Shown one piece after another: positions 37,775 to 46,473 of a stretch of DNA of 64,000 bases. The stretch comes from Thalassobium sp. (GTDB lineage Bacteria; Pseudomonadota; Gammaproteobacteria; Pseudomonadales; Oceanobacteraceae): positions 186,001 to 250,000 of the forward strand of contig NVUW01000002.1 of NCBI GenBank assembly GCA_002733205.1, given 5' to 3'. Both the position numbers and the translations under genes were made by a program. A model generated the notes under the pieces. It worked only from the letters and a program-made list of their open reading frames with translations, ran no database searches and was not told the DNA's origin. Position 1 is the stretch's first letter. The number at the start of each line of letters is the position of its first letter.

Positions 37775-38293
37775 TTACTCCGCCTGCAGCAACAGCTGTT
37801 GTAAAAGAGGCCTGCGGGCCTCTTTTTTTTGTGCCGCCGACACGCCATTATCAACCGCCGCCATATCCTGCAGCAGCAACAGATTTTGCTCACAGCACGG
37901 CTGTTGCTGGTCTATCAATGACTGATTTTTCAACCAATCCAGTATGCGCACGATCCCTTCCCGCTCCGCCTGTAATTCGGCCTGCAGCAATTGCTTGCGC
38001 AATGCCGCCTGCTGCGAACGCAGCGGTTCGGCATTTAACTGTGAACGTGCCTGACGTATTGGCAGAATCACCTGCTCACGCCAACGAAAGTAGTCACCGG
38101 CTTCAGCCAAACTGTCTGGTAACAAACATTGCTGCTTACCCAGCCAAACAGCCGTCAGCAGCAACAGCACATCCATACCGGCATCGTTCTGCAGGCTCAG
38201 CAACGTCTGTTGCACTCCGGGGCGAGCATAAAATGTCAGGGCAAACTCCCACAGTGGGTTATCGCCGCTTTCTGTGGCAAACTGCGCCGCCAT
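37775..38293 (-). CDS. TIGR02444 (DUF2390) family protein
   Basis: A 172-residue protein of unknown function. The diagnostic block is NPLWEFALTFYARPGVQQTL, then LQNDAGMDVLLLLTAVWLGK and a basic region ending in FRWREQVILPIRQARSQL; the rest is a Gln/Leu-rich coiled coil. Homologues sit beside algP and an ABC-F gene in Pseudomonas, matching this layout. ATG 38293 is preferred over an upstream GTG because AAAGG lies about 7 bases before it. Only 26 bases separate it from the divergent ABC-F gene. Confidence 0.82.
   Translation of the reverse strand: MAAQFATESGDNPLWEFALTFYARPGVQQTLLSLQNDAGMDVLLLLTAVWLGKQQCLLPDSLAEAGDYFRWREQVILPIRQARSQLNAEPLRSQQAALRKQLLQAELQAEREGIVRILDWLKNQSLIDQQQPCCEQNLLLLQDMAAVDNGVSAAQKKEARRPLLQQLLLQAE
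37803..37830 (+). terminator. Terminator of algP, inside the convergent coding region
   Basis: Stem AAAAGAGGCC / GGCCTCTTTT with TGCG loop and T tail. It lies within the last 60 bases of the minus-strand TIGR02444 gene and thus also encodes part of that protein. Confidence 0.85.
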
Positions 38294-38319
38294 TGCCGTC
38301 ACCTTTAATTAGCCAAGTT

Positions 38320-40224
38320 ATGATCGAATTTAATCAGGTTTCCCTGCAGCGCGGAACGCAAACTCTGCTCAAAGACTGCCAGCTGCGTATTCATGATGGG
38401 CAGAAAATGGCGCTGATCGGTCCGAACGGGGCCGGTAAGTCGAGTTTATTTGCGCTGCTCAACGGTGAACTGCAGGTGGACGGTGGCGATCTGTACATTC
38501 CGCCAAAGTGGCGCATTGCCCATATGCGTCAGGAAGTGGAAGCCAGCGAGCGCAGTGCGCTGGATTACGCGATGGACGGCGATGCCATTTACCGCCGCAT
38601 CGAACACGGCATCGCCAACGCCCAGAACGATAACGACCTGACCCACTGGCTGGATCAGATGGATCAGCATCAGGGCTACAGCGTACCGGTTAAAGCCGAG
38701 CAACTGCTGCACGGTCTGGGCTTCAGCAAAGAAGAATTGCAGCGTCCGGTTAAAAGCTTTTCCGGTGGCTGGCGTATCCGCCTGAATCTGGCGCAGGCGC
38801 TGATGATGCCGTCCGATTTACTGCTGCTCGACGAACCGACCAACCACCTGGATCTCGAGGCCACCATGTGGCTCGAACAGTGGCTGAATAATTATCCCGG
38901 AACCCTGTTATTTATTTCCCATGACCGCGATTTTATCGACGGCGTTGCTGACCATATTGTCCATCTGCACCAGCAGAGTCTGACGTTGTATCCCGGCAAC
39001 TACAGTGCTTATGAGCGCATCCGTGCGGAAAAACTCGCACAGCAGCAAACGCTGTTTGAAAAACAACAGGTACGCGTGGCCGAGATCGAACAGTTCGTTG
39101 CCCGCTTCCGCGCCAAGGCCAGTAAGGCCAAACAGGCACAGAGCCGCTTAAAAGAATTACAGCGCATGGAGCTGATTGCGCCGGCGCATGTGGACTCGCC
39201 TTTCCGCTTTGAGTTTCCATGCTACGAAAAAATGTCAGCACCCCTGCTGGCCATTGATCATGCCGCACTGGGTTATGCCGGAAAAACCATTCTGCCCGAT
39301 GTGCGTCTGTCGATTGTGCCGGGCCATCGCGTCGGTCTGCTTGGCCCTAACGGCGCGGGTAAATCAACGCTGCTGAAAACCCTGTGCAACGAAATTACCA
39401 TGCTCAGCGGTGAACGCTCCGAAGGCGAACATCTGCGCATTGGTTACTACGCTCAGCACCAGCTGGAATCGCTGGATGTGAAAGCCTCCGGCGCACTGAT
39501 ATTACAGCGTTTAAAACCGAAAGCGTCCGATCAGGAAATCCGTAATTTCCTCGGCGGTTTTGGTTTTCATGGTGATAAAGCACTGGAAGTGATCGAGCCC
39601 TTTTCCGGTGGCGAAAAAGCCCGCATGGCGCTGGCCTGTGTCGCCTGGATGAAGCCCAACCTGCTGATTCTGGACGAGCCGACCAACCATCTGGATATCG
39701 AAATGCGCGAAGCCTTAACGCTGGCGCTGCAGAATTTCCCCGGTGCGATTTTAATCGTCAGTCACGACCGCCACTTATTAAAAGCAACCGTCGATGAATA
39801 CTGGCTGGTCGATAACGGTAAGGTGCAGGAGTTTGATGGCGACCTCGACGATTACCATCACTACCTGCAACAGCGGGACAACATTCTGGCGGGCAGCACC
39901 GACAACTCCACAGCATCTGCTGCCAGCGCTGCGGCCAACGTGCCACAGACAGATCGCAAAGAGCAGAAACGTCTGGATGCCGAAAAACGCCAGCGCCTGG
40001 CGCCTCTGCGCAAGCAACAGCAGGCAGCAGAAAAGCAGATGGAGAAATTCCAGACCCAGCTCAGCGCGGTCGAAGAAAAATTATCCGACACCGGTCTGTA
40101 CGATGCCGAACGCAAAGCCGAGCTTAATCAGTTGCTGCAGGAACAGGGCAAACTGAAAAGTGCGCTGGAAGACATTGAAATGGAATGGATGGAATTAACC
40201 GAACAGCTGGAGCAGGCGGAATAA
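38320..40224 (+). CDS. ABC-F ATPase, YheS/Uup-type
   Basis: A 634-residue soluble protein with two ABC cassettes. Cassette 1 has Walker A GPNGAGKSS, signature SGGWRIRL and Walker B LLLLDEPTNHLD. The inter-domain linker is a charged alpha hairpin (RVAEIEQFVARFRAKASKAK). Cassette 2 has GPNGAGKST, SGGEKARMALA and LLILDEPTNHLD. A C-terminal coiled coil ends the protein. ABC-F proteins act on the ribosome; YheS-like members are of uncertain role and not established resistance factors. ATG 38320 is used; a long upstream in-frame extension crosses the TIGR02444 gene and is spurious. Confidence 0.92.
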   Translation: MIEFNQVSLQRGTQTLLKDCQLRIHDGQKMALIGPNGAGKSSLFALLNGELQVDGGDLYIPPKWRIAHMRQEVEASERSALDYAMDGDAIYRRIEHGIANAQNDNDLTHWLDQMDQHQGYSVPVKAEQLLHGLGFSKEELQRPVKSFSGGWRIRLNLAQALMMPSDLLLLDEPTNHLDLEATMWLEQWLNNYPGTLLFISHDRDFIDGVADHIVHLHQQSLTLYPGNYSAYERIRAEKLAQQQTLFEKQQVRVAEIEQFVARFRAKASKAKQAQSRLKELQRMELIAPAHVDSPFRFEFPCYEKMSAPLLAIDHAALGYAGKTILPDVRLSIVPGHRVGLLGPNGAGKSTLLKTLCNEITMLSGERSEGEHLRIGYYAQHQLESLDVKASGALILQRLKPKASDQEIRNFLGGFGFHGDKALEVIEPFSGGEKARMALACVAWMKPNLLILDEPTNHLDIEMREALTLALQNFPGAILIVSHDRHLLKATVDEYWLVDNGKVQEFDGDLDDYHHYLQQRDNILAGSTDNSTASAASAAANVPQTDRKEQKRLDAEKRQRLAPLRKQQQAAEKQMEKFQTQLSAVEEKLSDTGLYDAERKAELNQLLQEQGKLKSALEDIEMEWMELTEQLEQAE

Positions 40225-40240
40225 TATCCGCCTGCTTTTA
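40211..40240 (+). terminator. Terminator overlapping the ABC-F stop codon
   Basis: A 10-base perfect stem (AGCAGGCGGA / TCCGCCTGCT) with an ATAATA loop holds the TAA stop, and a T-rich tail follows. Confidence 0.8.
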
Positions 40241-40292
40241 CCTGTTTTTTAACAGCATGCTTTTAACAACAGGCATTTAACAACAACCTGAA

Positions 40293-42791
40293 TCAGCCAA
40301 GCACCGCTTTAAAACGCTTCAGCCGCAGCGCATTACTCAGCACAAATACGCTCGACATCGCCATTGCCCCCGCCGCCAGCATCGGCGACAGCAACACACC
40401 ATAAGCCGGATACAACGCACCGGCTGCCAGTGGAATCAGCAGGGCGTTATAAGCAAATGCCCAGAACAGGTTCTGGCGGATATTACGCAGTGTCGCCTGA
40501 CTGATGGCCAGCGCATTCGGCACCGCACGCAAATCGCCGTTCATCAGCACCACATCGGCCGCCTCAATGGCGATATCAGTACCCGTGCCAATGGCTAAAC
40601 CAACATCCGCTTCGGCCAGTGCAGGCGCATCGTTAATGCCATCACCAACAAAAGCCAGCGCACCGTAACGGGCGCGCAGAGTTTTCAGCGCTTCTACTTT
40701 GCCTTCCGGCATCACTCCGGCAACAACCTCGTCGATACCGAGCTGAGCAGCAATCGCCTGCGCGGTGCGTTCGTTATCGCCGGTAATCATCGCCACTTTT
40801 AAGCCAAGCGCATGCAGAGCATTAATCGCCGCAGGGGTGGTGTCTTTAACAGGATCAGCCACCGCAATGACTGCCGCTAACTGTCCGTCGATGGCTGCAT
40901 ACAGCGGGCTCTTACCGGCTGCTGCCAGTGCGGCACTCTGCGCGGCTAAAGGCCGTAATTCTGCGCTCATTAAATCCAGCCCGAGCTGCTGCATAAAACG
41001 GTCGGCACCGATTTCAACACGTTTGCCATCGACCAGTGCACGAATACCCAGACCGGGAAGCGCGGTAAACTCCTGCGGCTCGCTCAGTGTCAGCGAACGC
41101 TCTCTGGCGGCGCGTACAATAGCCTCAGCCAGCGGATGTTCAGAATGCTGTTCGGCGGCGGCGACTAATGCCAGCAGATTGTCTTCCTCAAAACCCGGCT
41201 GACAGATCAGATCGGTTAATTCCGGCTGGCCTTTGGTTAACGTACCGGTTTTATCCAGCGCGACGATTTTGCTGTCACGCAGGCTCTGCAGCGCATCGCC
41301 ACGACGGAACAGAATACCCAGTGCCGCAGCCCGCCCGGTGCCGACCATGATGGAGGTTGGCGTCGCCAGCCCCATGGCGCAGGGGCAGGCAATAATCAGC
41401 ACGGCAACGGCATTAATCAGGGCAAAACTCAGCGCCGGTTGCGGGCCGAACAGCAGCCAGACCACAAAGGTCAGTGCGGCAATGGCCATCACCAGCGGCA
41501 CAAAAATGGCGGTGACTTTATCGACCAGTGCCTGAATCGGCAGCTTCGCGCCCTGCGCCTGCTCCACCATGCGGATAATCTGTGACAACAATGTATCGCC
41601 ACCGACTTTTGCGGCACGGAAGGTCAGCGCGCCGTTTTTATTCACCGTGCCGCCCACCAGCTCATCTCCGGGAGCTTTCGCCAGCGGTAACGGCTCACCG
41701 GTGAGCATGGATTCATCGACATAGGATTCGCCTTCGAGCACCTCGCCGTCGGTGGCGATACGCTCACCGGGACGCACCACCAGCACGTCACCCACCTGAA
41801 TATCCGCCAGTTCAACATCCACCAGCTCTGCTCCGCGTTTGACCCGTGCAGTTTTTACCTGCAGACCCAGCAGGTGCTGAATGGCTTCGCCGGTACGGCC
41901 TTTGGCGCGCGCTTCGAGTAAGCGCCCCAGCAGAATCAGGGTAACGATCACCGCCGCCGCCTCAAAATACACATGGCGCGTACCTTGCGGCAGCCATTGC
42001 CCGGCGAAGGTCGCTACCAGCGAAAAACCCCAGGCCGATAAACTGCCCAGCGCCACCAGCGAGTTCATATCCGGAGCGCGACGCCATAACGCCGGCAGAC
42101 CTTTGCTGAGAAAACGCCTGCCGGGGCCAAACAGCACCAGCGTGGTGAGCAGTAGCTGAATGCCCCAGTTCAGCGGCTGGCCCAGAGTCTCTGCCAGCCA
42201 CTGCTGCATGCCCGGAATAATGTGTGCGCCCATTTCCAGCACAAACACCGGCAATGTCAGCCCCGCGGCCAGCCAGAAATCACGCTGCAACTGCTGTTGT
42301 TCCTGCTCGCGCCGGTCGTTGTCATCATCACGCTCAGCGGCCAGAGGTGCAGCATCGTAACCTGTGCTGCGGACCGCTTTGATTAACGCTGCCGCATCCA
42401 GATTACCGGCCAGTACTTCCACCGTGGCGGTTTCTGCAGCCAGATTCACCTGCGCGCTGAGCACGCCGGGCAAACCGAGCAGGGCTTTTTCTACTTTACC
42501 GACACAGGATGCGCAGCTCATACCGATCACCGACAGCTGATACTGCTCGGTGCGGGTTTCATAGCCACAGTCTTTAACGGTTTGCAGCAGCGCCTGTGTT
42601 TGCCCATCAGCCGCCAGAGTCACCTCGGCTTTTTCACTGGCCAGATTGACGCTGGCGGCGCTGACACCCGGCGTCGCCAGTAAGGCCTGTTCGACACGGC
42701 GCACACAGGAGGCGCAGCTCATGCCGATCACCGGCAATTGCAGCACAGCAGCAGAATCATCAGGGATGGGAATAGAAGTAGATTGAGTCAT
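40293..42791 (-). CDS. copA: Copper-exporting P-type ATPase CopA
   Basis: An 832-residue P1B ATPase moving Cu(I) out of the cytoplasm. Two N-terminal HMA domains each carry GMSCASC (first at about residue 23, second at about 93). The transmembrane metal site CPC lies in [13 protein letters not shown], phosphorylation at [10 protein letters not shown], the HP motif in [12 protein letters not shown], and the hinge GDGINDAP. The gene is preceded by a strong CueR-type operator, so copper-induced expression is expected. Unlike many relatives, cueR is not adjacent: it lies about 3.2 kb upstream, past two secreted-protein genes. Confidence 0.96.
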   Translation of the reverse strand: MTQSTSIPIPDDSAAVLQLPVIGMSCASCVRRVEQALLATPGVSAASVNLASEKAEVTLAADGQTQALLQTVKDCGYETRTEQYQLSVIGMSCASCVGKVEKALLGLPGVLSAQVNLAAETATVEVLAGNLDAAALIKAVRSTGYDAAPLAAERDDDNDRREQEQQQLQRDFWLAAGLTLPVFVLEMGAHIIPGMQQWLAETLGQPLNWGIQLLLTTLVLFGPGRRFLSKGLPALWRRAPDMNSLVALGSLSAWGFSLVATFAGQWLPQGTRHVYFEAAAVIVTLILLGRLLEARAKGRTGEAIQHLLGLQVKTARVKRGAELVDVELADIQVGDVLVVRPGERIATDGEVLEGESYVDESMLTGEPLPLAKAPGDELVGGTVNKNGALTFRAAKVGGDTLLSQIIRMVEQAQGAKLPIQALVDKVTAIFVPLVMAIAALTFVVWLLFGPQPALSFALINAVAVLIIACPCAMGLATPTSIMVGTGRAAALGILFRRGDALQSLRDSKIVALDKTGTLTKGQPELTDLICQPGFEEDNLLALVAAAEQHSEHPLAEAIVRAARERSLTLSEPQEFTALPGLGIRALVDGKRVEIGADRFMQQLGLDLMSAELRPLAAQSAALAAAGKSPLYAAIDGQLAAVIAVADPVKDTTPAAINALHALGLKVAMITGDNERTAQAIAAQLGIDEVVAGVMPEGKVEALKTLRARYGALAFVGDGINDAPALAEADVGLAIGTGTDIAIEAADVVLMNGDLRAVPNALAISQATLRNIRQNLFWAFAYNALLIPLAAGALYPAYGVLLSPMLAAGAMAMSSVFVLSNALRLKRFKAVLG

Positions 42792-42822
42792 CGTTCTGTC
42801 CTGTCAGGAAAGCAATGACTGC

Positions 42823-42853
42823 AGTGTGAACCTTACCATGATGGTAAGGTCAA
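42823..42853 (-). promoter_or_regulatory. CueR-type operator/promoter of copA
   Basis: The palindrome ACCTTACCATGATGGTAAGGT (42830-42850) is a typical CueR box. On the minus strand TTGACC (42848-42853) and CACACT (42823-42828) form -35 and -10 with a 19-base spacer, the elongated spacing characteristic of MerR-family-activated promoters. It ends 31 bases before the copA ATG. Confidence 0.9.
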
Positions 42854-42919
42854 GCGTTGCCTTTTCAAAAGTACTCTGCAGCACTCACGCGAAGCTGTGC
42901 AGAATGATTCAGAGGTACC
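42852..42919 (-). repeat. Fragment of the dispersed structured repeat, next to the copA operator
   Basis: Read on the minus strand, the first 46 bases from 42919 match the left end of the 59456-59721 element at 44 positions, and weaker identity continues to the edge of the copA -35. Only the left terminal repeat and one arm of the internal hairpin are present; the right part is missing. The intervening gene-free stretch 42920-42992 holds nothing else that I recognise. Confidence 0.8.
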
Positions 42920-42992
42920 TTAATAGTCGGGGCTAACAAAAGGCGAAGCCAGCGAGGTCTGGCGCAGCATGATCTGCTGCATATTCCCGCCA

Positions 42993-43025
42993 ATAAAAAA
43001 GCAGACCGATGGCCTGCTTTTTTAT
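42993..43025 (-). terminator. Terminator of the GlyGly-CTERM exoprotein gene
   Basis: A hairpin of AAAAAAGCAG and CTGCTTTTTT flanks a GACCGATGGC core, extended by CCAAT / ATTGG outside. It can act in either direction and lies 15 bases after the stop of the minus-strand gene. Confidence 0.75.
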
Positions 43026-43039
43026 TGGCTAATTTAACG

Positions 43040-44938
43040 TCAATGCACTGCGTAAATACGCTTCCGCTTTACAGTACGCAACACCAGAGGCAGTAATAAC
43101 AAGTTCAGAAACCAAAGGCTGCCGCCGGATGATCCTCCTTCCGATTTACCAGGGCTGGCTCCATCGCCACCGCCAGTTTCATCGCCGCCACTATTGTCCG
43201 TGTCGCCACCATCGCCATCATCAGTATCTCTGACGGCCGAACCATAACGATAGAATTTGACGACATCTCTATGCCAATCTTCCTGTATGCGGAAACGGTT
43301 CCCACCGACCTCCGGCATAACCAATGAATCCCCATTATCGAACCCTTCCAGCTGAAAATGCTCAAAATCCGACGTCGATATATATGCGTAGCCCATTATA
43401 TTAAACCGATTTGAAGATTCAGCCTCCGGAATAAGCAGCGAGAATTTGATAAAAAAGGTTTCTCCGGCCACATTGATATTGTCCTGCTCAATGACGACAC
43501 CTTCCGGCATATTCCAGCGATCAGCCAGCACGGTTTCAGTGTTTCGGGTTTGCCAGCTTTCTCCACCATCTATGGAAAGCAGAATCTCCGAAGTCTCACC
43601 GTTACTGATAAATATTACAGAATCAGTAATGATGATGTTTCCAATCTCTTCGTAGGGGTCACTCCACTCTCCAATAACCTTCCATGTCCAATCAACACCG
43701 TTTTCAGAATAGCCGTAGAGTACGTCATACCAATAGTATTCATATTCGCCGCCATAACCGTAAAGACCAACAACCTGCAACGTGCCATCGCTGTTCTGAT
43801 GATAGTCCTGAATCAGAAACCCAGACTCACGCCCCTCAGGAGGAGTACCTTCAGGAAACGGGGTTATTTCTGTCCAGCTGGATTCCCCAACAGGTTTAAT
43901 AAAAAACTCTGTGTTGTAACGCTCCCCTTCGGCCATATACAGCATATTGCCGTTGGTTAATGTAATATATTCGGCATAAAAATCTTCAGGCCCTTTACCC
44001 GCATAGGTCCAGCTTTGCAGATCCGTTGATGAGTAAAAGTCGCTGGTATTGAAATCGCCACTGACAGCAAGATATTCACCGACGACGGCATTATAATAAA
44101 TACCCGTTAATTCCATACCGGCCTGCAGTTTTAAATCTGCACCTGCCTGCCAACTTTTCAGATCATCCGAATAATTTATATAAACCGTATCTTCTTCAGG
44201 GCCGTCGGCCTCCCCTGCTTTAATTGCGATGTACTTATTGTTCAGAAAATAGATATTGTGCGCGTCAGGAGTACCAGCGACAGGTTGCAGACCATGTTCA
44301 TCCAGCCGCATCATAGCCGTACCGGAAGGGTCGCTGTCTGACTCGCTGAAAAGAAAATAATAAGCCTCTGCGTCCCGGAATATTAGCGAGTAATAAGGAC
44401 TGTATTTCCGCCTATCCAGTTCATCGGATACTGGCATCCAGTGGTCGCCCACGTATGCGTCCTGCAAGAGACGGTGTGTGGCAATATTTCTTGGGAAAGG
44501 TATGCCGAGATACTCACTTTCGTAGAACCCTAGGGTCGTAAAAGCCAACATATCAGCGACTCCCGGCTTCAGCGTAAAGCTGACGAGGACTTTTTCTCCT
44601 CTTTCATAGCTACGCGCAATATCGCTGAAACAACTCCAGTTAAACCCAGGATAGCTCCAGTTGCTGTTCATCAATGCGGCGTTATCTGTATCGATATTTA
44701 AAGCGGCTGAAAAATGGGTTGCACTTGCGGTCCCATTGATGGTTGCTTCAACGTTATCACTCCACGACACCGGCAAAGCAATACAGCTTGATACGACACT
44801 GGGTTCGGCAGAGTAAAGCTCTTCGTCACGCTGCACGGTTACCGTACCATTTTCATTCTGATAGTACGTGTACGATTCGGCATAGCTCTGACAGGCGACA
44901 ACCAAAAGAGCCGCCGTGGCGATAAGCTTTAAATTCAT
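43040..44938 (-). CDS. Secreted protein with GlyGly-CTERM sorting signal
   Basis: A 632-residue protein of unknown function. An N-terminal signal peptide (LIATAALLVVACQSYA-E) is followed by a Cys-containing N-terminal domain (about 25-150). Then comes a beta-rich region with repeated Y.S.DL.SW-type motifs (DDLKSWQAG, TDLQSWTYAG), like BNR or sialidase-type propeller blades. A Gly/Asp-rich linker ends in the tripartite C-terminus GGSSGGSLW-hydrophobic helix-KRKR, the GlyGly-CTERM signal cleaved by rhombosortase. Export by type II secretion is therefore likely. A shortened paralogue lies directly upstream with a duplicated leader. It sits between copA and cueR; no copper ligand pattern is evident. 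Confidence 0.75.
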   Translation of the reverse strand: MNLKLIATAALLVVACQSYAESYTYYQNENGTVTVQRDEELYSAEPSVVSSCIALPVSWSDNVEATINGTASATHFSAALNIDTDNAALMNSNWSYPGFNWSCFSDIARSYERGEKVLVSFTLKPGVADMLAFTTLGFYESEYLGIPFPRNIATHRLLQDAYVGDHWMPVSDELDRRKYSPYYSLIFRDAEAYYFLFSESDSDPSGTAMMRLDEHGLQPVAGTPDAHNIYFLNNKYIAIKAGEADGPEEDTVYINYSDDLKSWQAGADLKLQAGMELTGIYYNAVVGEYLAVSGDFNTSDFYSSTDLQSWTYAGKGPEDFYAEYITLTNGNMLYMAEGERYNTEFFIKPVGESSWTEITPFPEGTPPEGRESGFLIQDYHQNSDGTLQVVGLYGYGGEYEYYWYDVLYGYSENGVDWTWKVIGEWSDPYEEIGNIIITDSVIFISNGETSEILLSIDGGESWQTRNTETVLADRWNMPEGVVIEQDNINVAGETFFIKFSLLIPEAESSNRFNIMGYAYISTSDFEHFQLEGFDNGDSLVMPEVGGNRFRIQEDWHRDVVKFYRYGSAVRDTDDGDGGDTDNSGGDETGGGDGASPGKSEGGSSGGSLWFLNLLLLPLVLRTVKRKRIYAVH

Positions 44939-44949
44939 ATTTTCTCCCC

Positions 44950-45037
44950 GGACAATATCAACATTTGTCCTTTTTTACTTGAACCGGGAATTTGAAATGA
45001 AAGCAGCTCTTTTTTCTATCCTTCAAAAGATTGAAGT
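44950..45037 (-). promoter_or_regulatory. Palindromic leader of the exoprotein gene
   Basis: Two dyads lie upstream of the ATG: GGACAA-N9-TTGTCC at 44950-44970, just before the ribosome site, and CTTCAA-AAGA-TTGAAG at 45022-45037. Both recur upstream of the truncated paralogue. They could be operator sites or RNA hairpins. The rest of the 335-base gap 44939-45273 has no supported gene; a terminator-shaped AGAC..GTCT hairpin with a T run lies near 45095-45121. Confidence 0.45.
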
Positions 45038-45273
45038 GAAGGACATTATTGTTACCGGACTCAAATAACCGGAGAGTATTCACGTTAAAGCTGGAAGGGG
45101 CTAGACCATTAGTCTGCTTTTTTACTGAATAATCTCACTTCAGAACGCTGTAGCAATAAACGTTCGCTTAATCGTATGCAGCAGCTGGTAATGCTGAATA
45201 TCCGCCAGGAAAATAATAAGGATTGCCAACGATATATCTCATTTACAGCGATGTGATAATAGAAAGGCCATCG

Positions 45274-45801
45274 TTAATCAAGCGCACCAGACAGCAGCAT
45301 CAAATTATCAGTGACGTTCTCATTTACCACTAAGCGATGCATTTCAACGGCCTGAGGATAGCGGGTTGCGAAATACTCTCCCATATTAAGACCCGTCATG
45401 GTGAACGTCCGCATATCGGCAACCCCCGGCTTAAACGTAAAACTGACAACAACCTGGCCCCCGTCTTCATAGTTACGCGCAGTATCGCTGAAACAGCTCC
45501 AGTTAAACCCAGGATAACTCCAGTTGCTGTTCATCACTGCGGCGCTGACTGTATCGGAGCTTAATCTGGCTGAAAAATCAGTTGCGCCTGCCGCACCAGC
45601 GATGGTTACTTTGAGGTCATCATTCCAGGATACGGGTAAAGCAATGCAGCTTGATACAACACCGGGTTCGGCAGAGTACACTTCCTTGCTCCGTTGCACG
45701 GTGACCGTGCCGTCCTCAGCTTGATAATGGGTGTACGAGTCGGCATAGCCCTGACTGGCAGCAACAAGCAGTGTGACCGAAATGATAATCCTTAAGCTCA
45801 T
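45274..45801 (-). pseudogene. Truncated tandem paralogue of the GlyGly-CTERM exoprotein
   Basis: 175 residues starting at ATG 45801 (GGAGAAGG ribosome site), with a signal peptide (IIISVTLLVAASQGYA-D). They match the N-terminal 150-odd residues of the 43040-44938 protein almost block for block: SYTHYQAEDGTVTVQR, VVSSCIALPVSWNDD and NSNWSYPGFNWSCFSD. It stops at a TAA where the longer copy continues into its propeller-like region, and the downstream frame shows no similarity. It therefore lacks the C-terminal sorting signal. Either it is a deletion remnant or a stand-alone secreted N-terminal domain; with signal peptide and ribosome site intact it may still be expressed. Confidence 0.65.
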
Positions 45802-45812
45802 ACCTTCTCCCT

Positions 45813-45898
45813 GGACAATATCAATATTTGTCCTTTTTAACCTAATCCGGAATTTGAAGCAAAAGTCGCTGTGTTTTCTATCATCCAAAAGATTGGAA
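45813..45898 (-). promoter_or_regulatory. Duplicated palindromic leader of the truncated paralogue
   Basis: GGACAA-N9-TTGTCC recurs at 45813-45833, and TCCAA-AAGA-TTGGA at 45884-45897 replaces the TTCAA / TTGAA arms of the other copy with a paired change (T-A to C-G). The flanking text is also similar in both leaders, showing that the leader was duplicated with the gene. Confidence 0.45.
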
Positions 45899-45945
45899 TG
45901 GCGACTTTTATTGTTACCGGGCTCGGCAGCCTGAAGGTGCTCAGG

Positions 45946-46359
45946 TTATGGAACCGCGTCTGGCGCGCAATCATCTGCCGCCAGCTGAGCGAGAATCGCA
46001 CAGTGTGACTGGTCATCGCCGGAGCAGGCCGTCACCATGCCCTGCAAGGTGCTGCGCATGGCATGCAGCTCATGAATTTTATGTTCCACTTCCTGCAGAT
46101 GCTGCCCGGCCAGCGCTTTCACTTCACGCGCGGAACGTTGCGGATCGGCCCATAGCGCCAGCAGCTCTCCGATTTGCGGCAGTGAAAACCCCAACAGCCG
46201 TGAGCGGCGGATAAACCTCAGCATTTCCACATCCTGTGCAGAATACTGGCGATAACCCGCCGCGGTACGCGCTACCTCTGGCAGCAGCCCACTGCTTTCA
46301 TAATGGCGGATCATCTTTGCCGATACACCGGCCTGCGCGGCCGCTTCACCAATGTTCAT
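45946..46359 (-). CDS. cueR: Cu(I)-responsive MerR-family regulator CueR
   Basis: A 137-residue MerR-type activator. The N-terminal helix-turn-helix begins MNIGEAAAQAGVSAKMIRHY; the dimerisation helix follows. The metal loop has C112 and C120 (ACSGDDQSHCAIL), the same positions as in E. coli CueR, with the SGDD spacing typical of monovalent-metal sensing. It should act on the CueR box in front of copA, about 3.1 kb away. It is on the same strand as copA and upstream of the two exoprotein genes. Confidence 0.93.
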   Translation of the reverse strand: MNIGEAAAQAGVSAKMIRHYESSGLLPEVARTAAGYRQYSAQDVEMLRFIRRSRLLGFSLPQIGELLALWADPQRSAREVKALAGQHLQEVEHKIHELHAMRSTLQGMVTACSGDDQSHCAILAQLAADDCAPDAVP

Positions 46360-46428
46360 GACGACTCCGGTTATTTAATACCGTCATCATGGTACAGAAA
46401 AAATTAAGCGGGACAGAAATAAGATGGG

Positions 46429-46459
46429 AAAAACCAGCGGGCAATTCCGCTGGTTTTAT
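46429..46459 (-). terminator. Terminator downstream of the lipoprotein gene
   Basis: Stem AAAACCAGCGG / CCGCTGGTTTT with a GCAATT loop, 14 bases beyond the stop of the minus-strand lipoprotein gene, before cueR. Confidence 0.8.
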
Positions 46460-46473
46460 TCTGCCGCTGAATA

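Noticed and set aside
45274-45801. Frameshift or sequencing error splitting a full-length second exoprotein
   Set aside because: No frame downstream of the stop resembles the rest of the longer copy, so material is missing rather than shifted.
46360-46420. Second CueR box upstream of cueR
   Set aside because: TACC-N8-GGTA is a partial dyad, but it lacks the full CueR arms and the promoter spacing seen at copA.
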